Below, one piece after another: positions 52,231-62,525 of a stretch of 64,000 bases of DNA (within the stretch, counting starts at the first letter, position 1; every line of letters starts with the position of its first letter). The notes below the pieces were generated by a model. The model searched no databases, was not told the origin of the DNA, and saw only the letters and a program-made list of their open reading frames with translations. The DNA is from UBA5314 sp040217815. GTDB lineage: Bacteria; Bacillota; Syntrophomonadia; Syntrophomonadales; Syntrophomonadaceae. The position numbers were made by a program, and so were the translations under genes. The stretch is taken from positions 62,001 through 126,000 of the forward strand of contig JBEHWI010000001.1 in NCBI GenBank assembly GCA_040217815.1, read 5' to 3'.

Positions 52231-53331
52231 TTAAGGACCAAGCAAGGCATCCAAGATGTCATCCAGGGCCTGTGGTTTAGCCTGTTTTCGCATGTTTACA
52301 GCCATCTCCTGCAACAGGGCAGGGTTTTGGCGCATAGACTCCACCTTATTATACAGAGTATCCCCATCCAGGAACTCATCAATAATCATTTCAACGGCCT
52401 TTTTGTTAAGCAAAGCCCGGGCATTATACTCCTGATGGTTGTCCGCCGCATAGGGATAGGGGATCAAAACAGCAGGCAACCCAAGCAAGGCCAGCTCGCT
52501 CAATGTACCGGCCCCGGCCCTGCAAATAGCCAGGTTTGCTACTTGAAAAGCCTCTTCTATATTATACATATAAGGAAGCAAGTGAAGGACTAGTTTCATA
52601 TCCTTTCGGTCTAACCGGGCATCGAGCTTTTCCTGGATTTCTTTATAATTGTTTTCACCGGTTATCCAGATAACCTGCAGGGCTTCATTGCGCGACCTGA
52701 CCACCAGATCCAGCATGGCATTGTTTATGCTCATAGCTCCACGACTGCCCCCAAAAGCTAAAATGGTAAACAGATCGCTCTCAAAGTTGGACGACTGCTT
52801 AATACGGCCCTGGTAGATATCCAATATCTCTTTTCTAACCGGCATTCCGGGTACGATAATAGAACGGGCTTTTAAATACTGACGGGCCTCTACAAAATTG
52901 AGCATAACACAATCAACCCGAGTGGACAGCCGGCGGTTGGCCAACCCCGGTATGGCGTTTTGTTCGTGAATAAAAGTTCGGCAGGAAGCGATAAAGGTTG
53001 CGGCCAGGACTACGGGAAAAGATACATATCCACCGGTTCCCACTACGATGTCCGGTTGAAAATCCCTGATAATACCCCAGCCTTGAAAAATACTCAAGGG
53101 GAACTTGGCAAGATCCTTCGAAGCTCTAAGGAAGGATGAACGATTGATGCCTTTGATGTCTACCTTGGCAAATTTCAACCCGGTTTTGGGTACGATAGAA
53201 CTTTCCAAACCGTCGGCAGTTCCTACATAGAGTATTTCAACTTCGGGAATTCGCTGCTTAAGCCCCTGGGCAATGGCTAAGGCGGGGTAAATATGACCTC
53301 CGGTTCCCCCTCCGCTTAGAATTACTTTCAT
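52231..53331 (-). CDS. murG: Lipid II-forming glycosyltransferase MurG
   Basis: A 366-residue GT-B peripheral membrane enzyme that transfers GlcNAc to lipid I. The glycine-rich loops SGGGTGGHIYPALAIA near the N-terminus and GGSRGAMSINNAM in the C-domain are present, as is the donor site ICRAGAGTLSELALLGLPAVLIPYP-type stretch. It lies 55 nt after ftsW. The start ATG at 53331 follows AAGGAGG. Confidence 0.96.
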   Translation of the reverse strand: MKVILSGGGTGGHIYPALAIAQGLKQRIPEVEILYVGTADGLESSIVPKTGLKFAKVDIKGINRSSFLRASKDLAKFPLSIFQGWGIIRDFQPDIVVGTGGYVSFPVVLAATFIASCRTFIHEQNAIPGLANRRLSTRVDCVMLNFVEARQYLKARSIIVPGMPVRKEILDIYQGRIKQSSNFESDLFTILAFGGSRGAMSINNAMLDLVVRSRNEALQVIWITGENNYKEIQEKLDARLDRKDMKLVLHLLPYMYNIEEAFQVANLAICRAGAGTLSELALLGLPAVLIPYPYAADNHQEYNARALLNKKAVEMIIDEFLDGDTLYNKVESMRQNPALLQEMAVNMRKQAKPQALDDILDALLGP

Positions 53332-53385
53332 CTAAAGCCTCCTTGTAAGGCAATCTCATAAAGGCTTTTTAACGCTGTCCTCTCT

Positions 53386-54486
53386 TCAGCGCCCCGTGCT
53401 GAACCGGGAGATATTTAATAAAAGCCCTACCCCGGAAAGGGTAATAAATAATGAAGAACCACCGTAGCTTATGAACGGCAGAGTTATTCCGGTTACCGGC
53501 AAACATCCCGCCACTACACCTATATTGATCGCTGCCTGGAAGACAATCGAGGTTGTTATTCCGGCTGCCAGAAGATGGCCAAAGGTGTCAGGTGCGTTCA
53601 TAGCAATTTTATATCCCCTCCAGGCAAAGAGCAAAAACAGGGAAATCACCAGAGCCACTCCAATAAAGCCCAATTCTTCACCAAGGATGGCAAAGATAAA
53701 ATCGGTGTGCTGCTCAGGCAGGTAAAAATACTTTTGCCGGCTTCGGCCTAGACCCATCCCAAACAAACCTCCCGAGCCCAGCGCATAGAGCGATTGTATC
53801 GTTTGAAAACCGATATCTTTAGGGTATTTCCACGGGTCCCAAAAAGCCACTACTCTCTGAAATCGGTAAGGAGCGGCAATTATAGCCACTACTACTGCTG
53901 ATACACCAGCCAAACCGATGCCACCCAGGTGTGACCACCTGGCGCCTGCCACCATGAGCATAAAAAATCCGGTGCCAGCTATAACAAAGGAAGTGCCTAA
54001 ATCGGGTTGAGCCAGAACCAGGCCGCATATCAGAGCTAAAATGGCCATTATGGGAAGCACCCCGTTTTTGAATGATCGAATATCATCCATTTTGGTTTCG
54101 AGAACTTTAGCCAGGAAGAGAGCCATGCATATCTTGGCCAACTCGGAAGGTGAAAATCCATAGGTTCCAATACCCAGCCAGCGAGTGGAGCCTCCGGCAC
54201 CTATACCCAACGGGGTGTGAATCAGAACCAAACAGACAATAGCCACCACGATAGCCGGTACGGCCAATTTCTTCAGTTTGGCGTAATTAAACTTCATTAT
54301 GATTATCATGGAGAGTAACCCAAGGAATGCCCACTGAAGCTGTTTTTTAAAATAGTAAAATGTATTGTGCTGCTCAACATCCGCAGTAATCGAACTAGAG
54401 CTAAACACCATAATAAGACCGACTCCGAGTAAGGCCAGTGTAGCCAGGAATAATATGAAGTCTGGTGGTCCCTTCTTTAACCTCAT
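53386..54486 (-). CDS. ftsW: SEDS peptidoglycan polymerase FtsW/SpoVE
   Basis: A 366-residue SEDS-family glycosyltransferase with about ten membrane helices. Conserved parts are LARWLGIGTYGFSPSELAKI-like (here TRWLGIGTYGFSPSELAKIC) with the catalytic-loop ALPEQHTDFIFAILGEE-type segment (PEQHTDFIFAILGEELGFIG) and the end PFISYGGSSLF. It works with the class B PBP of this cluster; sequence alone does not tell FtsW from SpoVE. Confidence 0.93.
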   Translation of the reverse strand: MRLKKGPPDFILFLATLALLGVGLIMVFSSSSITADVEQHNTFYYFKKQLQWAFLGLLSMIIIMKFNYAKLKKLAVPAIVVAIVCLVLIHTPLGIGAGGSTRWLGIGTYGFSPSELAKICMALFLAKVLETKMDDIRSFKNGVLPIMAILALICGLVLAQPDLGTSFVIAGTGFFMLMVAGARWSHLGGIGLAGVSAVVVAIIAAPYRFQRVVAFWDPWKYPKDIGFQTIQSLYALGSGGLFGMGLGRSRQKYFYLPEQHTDFIFAILGEELGFIGVALVISLFLLFAWRGYKIAMNAPDTFGHLLAAGITTSIVFQAAINIGVVAGCLPVTGITLPFISYGGSSLFITLSGVGLLLNISRFSTGR

Positions 54487-54509
54487 CCGGGTCCTCCTTA
54501 ACTAGCACG

Positions 54510-55886
54510 TTAACCAGCCCTGGTTAAATCTCGCACCAGCTGGCAAAACAGATCACCCCGTTGTTCGTAGTTATCAAACATATCCCAGCTGGCGCAGGCG
54601 GGCGACAGCATGACCACATCGCCTTCTTGAGCTAATACTGCTGCAGTCTGTACAACTGTGGAGAAATCCGTTACCATATGTATATTCGCAAAGCCGGTCT
54701 TCATTACTGCCGCGCGAATCTCCTCACTGGATTCTCCGATAAGGATCAACTCTTTGACATGCTGTTTTATAACCCTGGCCAGTTCGTCAAATTGGGAGCC
54801 TTTATTTCTCCCTCCGGCAATGAGAATCACCTTTTGAGAAAAAGACTCTAAGGCCTTAATGGCCGAATCGGGATTGGTCGCCTTGGAATCATTGATGTAT
54901 AAAACACCTCCCGGTGTACTAATCTCCTCCATCCGATGCCTTACTCCGGAAAAGGTCTTGATTGCATCCGCTATATCTTTTGTCCTCACTCCCGCTAAAA
55001 AGGCCAGAAGTGATCCGCAAAGGAGATTTTCCTCGTTGTGTCGGCCTCGAAGTCTGCTTTGCTCCAGTTTCACAACCGGCAGCTTCTTGCCTTTCCAGGC
55101 TATTTCAATGGTCCCCTCATTGATATAGGCACCTTCTTCCAAAACACGCCGGTTGGAGAAAAACACGGTCCGACCCGGACAGAACTGAGCAAGACTGCTG
55201 ACCAGAGGATCTTCGGCATTCAGAACACAATAGTCACCGGCAGTTTGGTTTTTAAATATATTGGCTTTGGCTTTTACATAGCCATCCATGGTCTTATGAC
55301 GGTCTAGGTGGTCGGGAGTAATATTTATGATCCCGCAAAGATGTGGTCTGAATTCACCAATGGTTTCCAATTGAAAACTTGACAACTCCAGGGCGATTAT
55401 TCCCTGCTCCAGCGTTTCAACCATGGAAGTTACTGCTGTGCCTATGTTCCCGGCGGCTGCCGTTGGTATTCTCCCCGCTTTAAAAATATGTTCCAAAAGG
55501 GCGGTTGTAGTGGTCTTGCCATTGGTGCCGGTAACCGCACAAAATTGGAGTTTCTCCGGTTTTAACCAGTAGGCCAGTTCAACCTCCCCCACAACCGGCA
55601 CGCCCTTAGCAAACGCCTGCTGAAAAGGAGATATCTCCAGGGGGATGCCCGGACTGGCCACAACCAGATCGAATTGCTCAGGGCCAACTTCAGGATAGCC
55701 CCCGGCCGCAACTACAGCCCCCTGCTCCTTTAGCTCCTGAACCTTGGCCCCCACTTCTTTTTCTGTCTTGCGATCACATATGACAACCTGGGCGTTTTGC
55801 TTGACCAGGCTTTTTGCCGCAGCCACTCCACTGCGGGCCATTCCCACAACCAGAACCCTTTTGCCTGATAAATTCAAGAAATTCAC
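54510..55886 (-). CDS. murD: UDP-MurNAc-L-Ala:D-glutamate ligase MurD
   Basis: A 458-residue Mur ligase adding D-Glu. The N-terminal Rossmann segment is RVLVVGMARSGVAAAKSLV, the ATP loop is GTNGKTTTTALLEHI at about 119-133, and the conserved NITPDHLDRH and NDSKATNPDSAI follow. The start is GTG at 55886 with a weak GATGGGAT site. It lies 23 nt before ftsW, in the usual mraY-murD-ftsW order. Confidence 0.96.
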   Translation of the reverse strand: MNFLNLSGKRVLVVGMARSGVAAAKSLVKQNAQVVICDRKTEKEVGAKVQELKEQGAVVAAGGYPEVGPEQFDLVVASPGIPLEISPFQQAFAKGVPVVGEVELAYWLKPEKLQFCAVTGTNGKTTTTALLEHIFKAGRIPTAAAGNIGTAVTSMVETLEQGIIALELSSFQLETIGEFRPHLCGIINITPDHLDRHKTMDGYVKAKANIFKNQTAGDYCVLNAEDPLVSSLAQFCPGRTVFFSNRRVLEEGAYINEGTIEIAWKGKKLPVVKLEQSRLRGRHNEENLLCGSLLAFLAGVRTKDIADAIKTFSGVRHRMEEISTPGGVLYINDSKATNPDSAIKALESFSQKVILIAGGRNKGSQFDELARVIKQHVKELILIGESSEEIRAAVMKTGFANIHMVTDFSTVVQTAAVLAQEGDVVMLSPACASWDMFDNYEQRGDLFCQLVRDLTRAG

Positions 55887-55930
55887 ATCCCATCAACAAG
55901 CCTGATATACTATTAAGTATTAACTGAGTA

Positions 55931-56905
55931 CTATCCTAAATGTCTGAATCCTAATAATCCGATTACCGTAAATATAAATGACATCGTCCAAAAAAAATAT
56001 ACTACTTTAGTCTCCGGCCACCCGCGCAGTTCATAATGGTGGTGCAAGGGCGCCATCAATAGTATTCTCTTGCCGGTGGTTTGATAAGACACCACCTGGG
56101 CGGCAACACTTAAGGTTTCCAGGACATAAACCCCGCCTATTATCACCAGGGCGATTTCCGACTGGCACATGGCAGCCACTGCCGCAACCCCGCCGCCTAT
56201 CGCCATTGATCCGGTATCGCCCATAAAAACTCGGGCGGGATGACGGTTAAAAACCAGGAAACCCAAACAGGCACCCGCCAGAGAACCGCAAAAAATCGTT
56301 AGATTGTAGTGCTTGGTCATGAGGCATATTATTCCAAGGGCTACGATAACAAAAAAGGTCACCCCGGCTGCCAGTCCGTCCAGCCCGTCAGTGAGATTAA
56401 CCCCGTTGGTAGACCCCATCAAAACGCAGATGAGAAAAGGTATATACAATAAGCCCAAATCGTAAACCGTGCCGGTGAATGGGATCACAATCTGGGGTTG
56501 GCGGTGAAAATACCACAATAGCAGGAGGGCCAGCACCAAACCTATAATAAGCTGCAAAACCAATTTGTCACGGGCGCGTAAGCCCAGTGAACGCTTTAAT
56601 ACAACTTTTATGTAATCATCCCAAAATCCAATCGCCCCACAGGCCACCAACACCAGAACCGCTGTCAAAACTTCAGCGCTCGCCCCAGCCATGATAAAAC
56701 TGGCCACCATCACTGCAGTTATAATTATCACCCCACCCATGGTGGGCGTTCCGGCTTTAGCGTAATGCCTTTGCGGACCTTCAGCCCTGATATTCTGACC
56801 CACTTTGAGGCGGGTCAAAAAAGGAATCATAAAGGGGCTCATAGCCAGTGAAATTAAAACCGCAATACCCCCGGCAACCAGGGCATTAGTTATATATCCA
56901 TGCAA
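55931..56905 (-). CDS. mraY: Phospho-MurNAc-pentapeptide transferase MraY
   Basis: A 324-residue, ten-helix enzyme that attaches phospho-MurNAc-pentapeptide to undecaprenyl phosphate, giving lipid I. The catalytic motifs WDDYIKV near the first cytosolic loop, NLTDGLDGLAAG and MGDTGSMAIGG are intact, and the C-terminal APLHHHYELRGWPE loop is typical. The start is TTG at 56905 with AGGGGG 9 nt upstream. Confidence 0.97.
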   Translation of the reverse strand: MHGYITNALVAGGIAVLISLAMSPFMIPFLTRLKVGQNIRAEGPQRHYAKAGTPTMGGVIIITAVMVASFIMAGASAEVLTAVLVLVACGAIGFWDDYIKVVLKRSLGLRARDKLVLQLIIGLVLALLLLWYFHRQPQIVIPFTGTVYDLGLLYIPFLICVLMGSTNGVNLTDGLDGLAAGVTFFVIVALGIICLMTKHYNLTIFCGSLAGACLGFLVFNRHPARVFMGDTGSMAIGGGVAAVAAMCQSEIALVIIGGVYVLETLSVAAQVVSYQTTGKRILLMAPLHHHYELRGWPETKVVYFFWTMSFIFTVIGLLGFRHLG

Positions 56906-56943
56906 CGGAGTGTTCCCCCTGTTAATTAATCTTGGGAAAGCCT

Positions 56944-58344
56944 CTAGTTCCCTGAGCGGTCTGTCTTTTCTTCCAGTTCTTTTATCAAAGTCTCCATCTT
57001 CATACCCCTCGAAGCCTTGAATAACATCTTGTCTTGCGGATTAATAACCTGCTTAAGATAATCCAGGGCGTCCGCTTTGGACACAAAATGATGCACTTTG
57101 TTCTCCGGTAGACCGTATTCACGTGCCCCTGCCGCTATATAAGCAGCTCTTTCGCCAACCGCTACCAGTACATCCACCTTGCAGGCGGCAGCCCGGCGGC
57201 CAACCTCCAGATGTCCTTCCTGTTCTGAATCTCCTAACTCAAACATATCTCCCAAAACAGCTATATATTTGCCCGGAGCGGTGGTCTCTAACCCGCATTC
57301 CAGTGCTGCTGTCATCGACAAAGGATTGGCATTATAAGTGTCATCTATTATCACTCCGCCTGTCTGGTTGCGTTTTAAGTTTAATCGTTTATCTCCAGGA
57401 ACGTATTTTAAAAGTTGTTCCTGGCATTTGTCAAGTCCCACGCCCATAAGTGCAGCCACCGCCACAGCCGCAACCACATTCCCGGCCAGTCTCCGGGAGG
57501 GAAGCGGGCAATAGATGACCTCCCTTTTGTCGAACATAATGGCTTCGATATCTATACCTTCTTTATTGCAGCCTACCGATAATATTCGTAAATCGCAAGA
57601 AGGGTTATGACCAAAATAAATTTTCTTTACCGGATAGTTGCGGCTTGTCTCCACCAGCACCGGGTTGTCACCGTTGATTAAGGCCATGCCCCCTTCCTCA
57701 ATCTCGTCCAGGATCTCGCATTTAGCCCTGGCTACATTTTCAATGGTGCCCAGTGTTTCAAGGTGCACCGGCTCTACATTGGTTATCACTGCATAGTTGG
57801 GCCTGGCAATTCGGGCTAATCTTCTTATCTCTCCCAATCCCCGCATGGCCATCTCCACTACCGCAGCTTGATGTTCGGAACCAATACTTAAAAGACTCAG
57901 CGGTAGACCGATATCATTGTTATAATTGCCGCTGCTTTTAAATGTAGAAAAGGAACCCTCCAGACAAAGCGCTGCCAGTTCTTTGGTGTTGGTCTTGCCC
58001 ACACTTCCGGTCACCCCGACAACGGGAATGGACAGGTGCTTGCGGTAGTCGGAAGCCAGATCTTGAAGAGCCTGTAAAGTATCTGCCACCTTGATTATAC
58101 CCCGGTCCGGCCAGGTGGATGGGGCTTTAGACGCATCAGTTATGCATACCGCGGCGGCTCCCGCCGTAAAAGCCTGCTCTAGGTAGTCGTGCCCGTCAAA
58201 ACGTTCTCCGGAAAGTGCGAAAAAAACAGCATTCGGAGGTATCCGTCGCGAATCCGTACTGATTGCCTGAATAAGCAGTTCGGGATTTCCCTGCAGCAAA
58301 ACGCCGCCCAATGAAGAGCATATGTATTGCAGGCTTAGTTTCAT
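56944..58344 (-). CDS. murF: UDP-MurNAc-tripeptide D-Ala-D-Ala ligase MurF
   Basis: A 466-residue Mur ligase that completes the pentapeptide. The ATP loop VTGSVGKTNTKELAAL lies at about 112-126, and IIDDTYNANPLSMTAAL is the MurF signature. ATG 58344 overlaps the murE stop as ATGA, so the two are coupled. A C-terminal LFKASRGMKMETLI closes the usual fold. Confidence 0.96.
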   Translation of the reverse strand: MKLSLQYICSSLGGVLLQGNPELLIQAISTDSRRIPPNAVFFALSGERFDGHDYLEQAFTAGAAAVCITDASKAPSTWPDRGIIKVADTLQALQDLASDYRKHLSIPVVGVTGSVGKTNTKELAALCLEGSFSTFKSSGNYNNDIGLPLSLLSIGSEHQAAVVEMAMRGLGEIRRLARIARPNYAVITNVEPVHLETLGTIENVARAKCEILDEIEEGGMALINGDNPVLVETSRNYPVKKIYFGHNPSCDLRILSVGCNKEGIDIEAIMFDKREVIYCPLPSRRLAGNVVAAVAVAALMGVGLDKCQEQLLKYVPGDKRLNLKRNQTGGVIIDDTYNANPLSMTAALECGLETTAPGKYIAVLGDMFELGDSEQEGHLEVGRRAAACKVDVLVAVGERAAYIAAGAREYGLPENKVHHFVSKADALDYLKQVINPQDKMLFKASRGMKMETLIKELEEKTDRSGN

Positions 58345-59810
58345 GCTTGTTCCTTGCCTTTCAAAAACTCGGCAGCAACCAGTCTATCATCAAAATCAAG
58401 GACCTGTCCCTTAACCAGTTGGTAGGTTTCATGCCCTTTACCGGCAATAACCACCAGGTCCCCCGGGCGAGCCAGATGGATAGCATGCCGTATGGCCTCC
58501 CGCCTGTCTACAATTATTGCATAGCGTGAATCTTTAACTTTCTGTACACCCGGCACGATGTCGTTTATTATATCCTGTGGTTCTTCACTGCGGGGATTGT
58601 CAGAGGTTACAATGGTAAAATCACTGTACCGGGCGGCTATTTCGCCCATCAGGGGCCTTTTACCGCGGTCGCGATCCCCTCCGCAGCCAAAAACGGTTAT
58701 AAGGCGATGCTCCAGAATACCCCGGGCGGTTTTTAATATGTTCTCCAAGCCGTCGGGGGTGTGTGCGTAGTCAACCACTACCGTAAAGTCCTGTCCACAC
58801 TGCACCTGTTCGAATCGGCCGGGAACCCCATCTACTTGCGCCAGAGCAGATTGAATGGTTTCAACTGCTATTCCCTCAGTAAGAGCAAACGCGATAGCAG
58901 CCAGGGCGTTATAAACGCTGAAAAGCCCAATAAGCTTCATCTGTATCCTAAAAGTACCGCCTGGATAAGCCACCGTAAAGTCACTTCCCTTAAGGGTTAC
59001 GTGAACATCCTGGGCCATAATCCGGGCTTCCTTTTCTATTCCATAGCTTACCGCCGTTGATCCGGCCTGGGCCATAAATTGATGAGCATACGTATCATCC
59101 CCGTTTATTATACTGAAATTTTCCGGACATGTTTCCAGGTTTTTAAAAAGCTTCAGTTTGGCGTTGCAGTAAGCCTCCATAGTATCATGCAAATCCAGAT
59201 GATCCTGAGTTAGATTGGTGAACACCGCGACCTTAAAATCCAGGGCATCTACTCGATCCAGAACCAGGGCATGAGAGGAGACCTCCATAACCACATATTC
59301 AGCTTGTTGTTCCTGGCAGACTTTTAAAAAGGCCTCAATATCCGGAGCTTCCGGTGTAGTGTGGCCCAAATCGAAGCTTTTGTCCCCCACCCGGGCATAG
59401 AGAGTTCCCAGTATGCCAGTCTTCTTGCCAGTTTCCTCTAAAATGGCCTTGATAAGATGGGTGGTAGTGGTCTTGCCGTTGGTCCCGGTTACACCAATCA
59501 ACCTTAGCTGCTGTGATGGGTGCTGGTAGAAGTTGCCCGCAACGTGGGCCAAGGCCGCTCGGCTGTCTTTGCACAGGGCTATCGGTAAATCGCAATCAAC
59601 GGCTTCCTTCTCGACCAGAATTGCCGCTGCCCCTGTCCGCCGAGCATCCTCGATATATAAATGACCGTCGGTCTTGAAACCGGAAATACACACAAATAAA
59701 AATCCTGGTTTAACCTGGCGTGAATCATAGGCAATCCCGTAAATTTCAGGGTCACCTGAAACTCCAATCCTGGAGTGGACCACTCCCTCTAGAACTTCAC
59801 TGAGTCTCAT
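58341..59810 (-). CDS. murE: UDP-MurNAc-dipeptide meso-DAP ligase MurE
   Basis: A 489-residue Mur ligase for the third residue of the stem peptide. The ATP loop GTNGKTTTTHLIKAI and the substrate motif DNPRSEEP are both present; DNPR marks enzymes specific for meso-diaminopimelate. I chose the ATG at 59810 (MRLSEVLEG), 6 nt after AAGGAGG; two codons earlier another ATG abuts that site. The frame to 59867 would overlap the PBP gene. Confidence 0.96.
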   Translation of the reverse strand: MRLSEVLEGVVHSRIGVSGDPEIYGIAYDSRQVKPGFLFVCISGFKTDGHLYIEDARRTGAAAILVEKEAVDCDLPIALCKDSRAALAHVAGNFYQHPSQQLRLIGVTGTNGKTTTTHLIKAILEETGKKTGILGTLYARVGDKSFDLGHTTPEAPDIEAFLKVCQEQQAEYVVMEVSSHALVLDRVDALDFKVAVFTNLTQDHLDLHDTMEAYCNAKLKLFKNLETCPENFSIINGDDTYAHQFMAQAGSTAVSYGIEKEARIMAQDVHVTLKGSDFTVAYPGGTFRIQMKLIGLFSVYNALAAIAFALTEGIAVETIQSALAQVDGVPGRFEQVQCGQDFTVVVDYAHTPDGLENILKTARGILEHRLITVFGCGGDRDRGKRPLMGEIAARYSDFTIVTSDNPRSEEPQDIINDIVPGVQKVKDSRYAIIVDRREAIRHAIHLARPGDLVVIAGKGHETYQLVKGQVLDFDDRLVAAEFLKGKEQA

Positions 59811-59856
59811 CCGCATCCTCCTTCCGGCTCCAAGTATTTGAACACTTAAATTCGAC

Positions 59857-61983
59857 CTATTCGCCAACCGGCTGAAATTGCACCGTTATGGTCGATCCAG
59901 CTGAGATGACCTTGCCCGGCAGCGGGTTTTGTCGATAGGCCAATCCGGAGCCTTCCGGCACCAGATGCAATCCCAACTCGGACAGAATTCGTGCCACTTC
60001 TTTCATTGATTTTCCCTGTAGATCAGGCACGGTTACCTGGCCCCCGGCCTGCCCCCCCTTGTCATGAGGAGACATGTATATTACCACCTGGGCGCCTTTA
60101 ACCAGACTGCTGCCCGGGCGGGGGGTTTGCTGCCAGACCAATGCACCACTTCCGCTCAGCTTTGTAGAGAGGCCTCGGCTCTGCATCAGGCTAATTGCTT
60201 CATTCAGCGGAAGATTGATGACATCTGGAACAACCACCTTTTCTCCTTCTACTAGACTTTTGTTTTCTGTCCCCGAATTATTCAAAGGTTCTTTTAAGTA
60301 GCGCAGGCTGTCACGCATTATCGAGCTGAAGGCTGGCGCTGCCACCCAGCCTCCAAAATAAGGATACCCCTGAGGTGCATCTACGACTACCAGGCATACC
60401 AACCGGGGTTTGTCGACCGGGGCAAATCCAATGAAGGACGCTACATACTCATTGCTCATATAGCCGCCCCCCTGGGCCGCTTTTTGAGCTGTTCCGGTTT
60501 TCCCGCCAGTTGCATAACCATCGATCTTGGCATTGCCGCCCGTACCGCGGGTCACCTCTCCTTCCAGTATTACACGCAGCTCGGCCGAAGTTTCGGGAGA
60601 GATGATTTTTTGCATGAGCTCTGGTTCTACCGTCTTAATTGTCTTACCATTATTATCGATGATTTCTTTCAGAAGGTGTGGCTTCATCATCTTCCCATCG
60701 TTGCAAACCGCTGCAACCGCTGTGATCAATTGTATCGGAGTTACCGCATTGGCCTGGCCCATGGCCATTGTAGCCAGATAAATATTAGCTGTTGCAGCAG
60801 TTTCCTTTTTAACCGTAATTCCTTTAGCTTCACCAGGCAAATCAATCCCCGTAGGCTCACCAAAGCCAAAAGCAGTCAGGTACTTGTAATAGCGTTCGAC
60901 CCCTAAATCCAGTCCTACCTGTACAAAACCGACGTTGCAGGAATTCTCAACAATTTGGGCAAAAGACTGGCTCCCATGAGCTTTGTTGTTGGCACAGGTT
61001 ATTGTTTCTTTGCCCACCTTAACCGAACCCGGGCAGTAAAATCGACTGCTGGAGTTTACCACATGTTCTTCCATCGCCATGGCCGAAGTGATTATTTTCA
61101 TGGTGGAACCGGGTTCATAAGCATCGTTGATAGCAAAATTTCTACGGTTGCTGGCTGGAAATTGATTGAATTGGTTGGGATCAAAAGTGGGACGTGATGC
61201 CATAGCCAGGATCTCGCCCGTGGAAGGGTCCATGACAATCGCCGCAGCATGTTTGGCCTTGCGTTCTTGAAACACCTTTTCCAGTTCCCTTTCGGTTATA
61301 AACTGAATTGTCTCATCAATAGTCAGTCTGAGGTTGGTGCCTTCAATCGGAGCTATGTACTGGTGAGTAGCTTCGGGGATCTCCTGGTTTTTGGCATCTT
61401 TTTCAACTATTATCCGACCCTTAGTCCCTCCCACCTGTTCATTGTAATAAAAGTCAATCCCTTCTAAACCGGTGTTGTCAATCCCTGCAATTCCCAATAC
61501 ATGAGCCGCCAGACTACCCTTGGGATACTCTCGGCGGCTTTCTTCGGTAAGCTCTATTCCTTTAAGGTTTAAATCCCGTATTTTTTGAGCCTGGTCTGCT
61601 GCAATCTGCCTTTTAATCCATACAAATGATGTTTCCTTGGTAATTGCCTTATAGATGTCGTCTTCTTTCATTCCCAAGACTAGGGCCAGCTGAATGGCTG
61701 TTTCCCGCTCTTTCTTGCCGGCTTTGACTTCGGCCGGGTAGGCACAGACCGAGTTAGCGCTTATAGAAATAGCCAGTTCCCGCCCATTGCGGTCATAGAT
61801 AATACCCCGCTTGGCCTCCACCGGTATATCGCGCATCCGGTTCTCCATAGCCTTGTTTGACAGATCGGCACCCTGGACGAACTGAACCCAGAAAAGCCTT
61901 ACTCCCAGCAGGGAAAAGGCTATTGTAAACAATAAAGAAAGCGTTGCAATACGCTTTCTTAATAGCAAACCGCTCGTTTGCAT
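59857..61983 (-). CDS. spoVD: Class B penicillin-binding protein with two PASTA domains (SpoVD/FtsI type)
   Basis: A 708-residue transpeptidase. An N-terminal membrane helix (about 12-32) and a dimerisation region precede the catalytic domain with Ser293 in PGSTMK, the SxN-type SCN in ENSCNVGF near 350, and GGKTGTAQ near 497. Two PASTA domains end the protein (starting VVPDVINLPLNEAI and VTVPDLQGKSMKEV). As the only class B PBP of the cluster it could serve vegetative septation, sporulation or both, so SpoVD versus FtsI is open. Confidence 0.9.
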   Translation of the reverse strand: MQTSGLLLRKRIATLSLLFTIAFSLLGVRLFWVQFVQGADLSNKAMENRMRDIPVEAKRGIIYDRNGRELAISISANSVCAYPAEVKAGKKERETAIQLALVLGMKEDDIYKAITKETSFVWIKRQIAADQAQKIRDLNLKGIELTEESRREYPKGSLAAHVLGIAGIDNTGLEGIDFYYNEQVGGTKGRIIVEKDAKNQEIPEATHQYIAPIEGTNLRLTIDETIQFITERELEKVFQERKAKHAAAIVMDPSTGEILAMASRPTFDPNQFNQFPASNRRNFAINDAYEPGSTMKIITSAMAMEEHVVNSSSRFYCPGSVKVGKETITCANNKAHGSQSFAQIVENSCNVGFVQVGLDLGVERYYKYLTAFGFGEPTGIDLPGEAKGITVKKETAATANIYLATMAMGQANAVTPIQLITAVAAVCNDGKMMKPHLLKEIIDNNGKTIKTVEPELMQKIISPETSAELRVILEGEVTRGTGGNAKIDGYATGGKTGTAQKAAQGGGYMSNEYVASFIGFAPVDKPRLVCLVVVDAPQGYPYFGGWVAAPAFSSIMRDSLRYLKEPLNNSGTENKSLVEGEKVVVPDVINLPLNEAISLMQSRGLSTKLSGSGALVWQQTPRPGSSLVKGAQVVIYMSPHDKGGQAGGQVTVPDLQGKSMKEVARILSELGLHLVPEGSGLAYRQNPLPGKVISAGSTITVQFQPVGE

Positions 61984-62003
61984 CGATTTCCCCCTTTAAA
62001 CCC

Positions 62004-62498
62004 TTAACCGTTGCGCTCGGCGAGGGTTAATAGAGCACTGTAAATTTTCGCCAAGATGCCCTGCTCAGTTGAATTCTGAGCTACAGTCTGAACGGGAGCC
62101 GCCTGGTTAACCTGATTGACTTCAGGGGTGGTAACCACCTTCGCCATCTTGGGATCAGGCTTTTGCATGCCCAGTTCGCTGCTGGCCATCTTCTCGACAT
62201 CACTCAAATTGGTAGCCTGGGCAATTTCATATTCCAGCCGTGCATTTGAGGCTTCCAGACTGGCAATGTCTTTTTCCAGGGCGACTATTTTAAAGTTTTC
62301 CGAAGAACCTTTAGTACACAGGAAAACCAGCATCAGGGCATAGCAAAACATCAACAATCCTATTTTAACCGACATGCTCCTCCGGTTCTTCTTCTTGCGG
62401 TATATCTTTCGAACCCTTTGCGTTCCCAGAACGGCTTCTTCTTGAGGCAGAGGGAGTTCCCAGTAGCTTTCATCGTACTTATAACTCGCCTGTACCAT
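62004..62498 (-). CDS. ftsL: FtsL-like divisome protein
   Basis: A 164-residue bitopic protein between rsmH and the PBP gene, the standard place of ftsL. A basic N-terminal region, one membrane helix at about 45-62 (VKIGLLMFCYALMLVFLC), and a short coiled coil (ALEKDIASLEASNARLEYEI) ending in SDVEKMASSELGMQKPD are the FtsL/DivIC features. FtsL is poorly conserved, so position and topology carry the call. GGAGGTG precedes the ATG. Confidence 0.82.
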   Translation of the reverse strand: MVQASYKYDESYWELPLPQEEAVLGTQRVRKIYRKKKNRRSMSVKIGLLMFCYALMLVFLCTKGSSENFKIVALEKDIASLEASNARLEYEIAQATNLSDVEKMASSELGMQKPDPKMAKVVTTPEVNQVNQAAPVQTVAQNSTEQGILAKIYSALLTLAERNG

Positions 62499-62525
62499 TC
62501 TATTCTCACACCTCCGTTTATAGAA

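Noticed and set aside
52225..52245. Small palindrome GGTCCTTAAGACC at the end of murG as a terminator
   Set aside because: The stem is only five base pairs around TTA and no T-tract follows on the minus strand.
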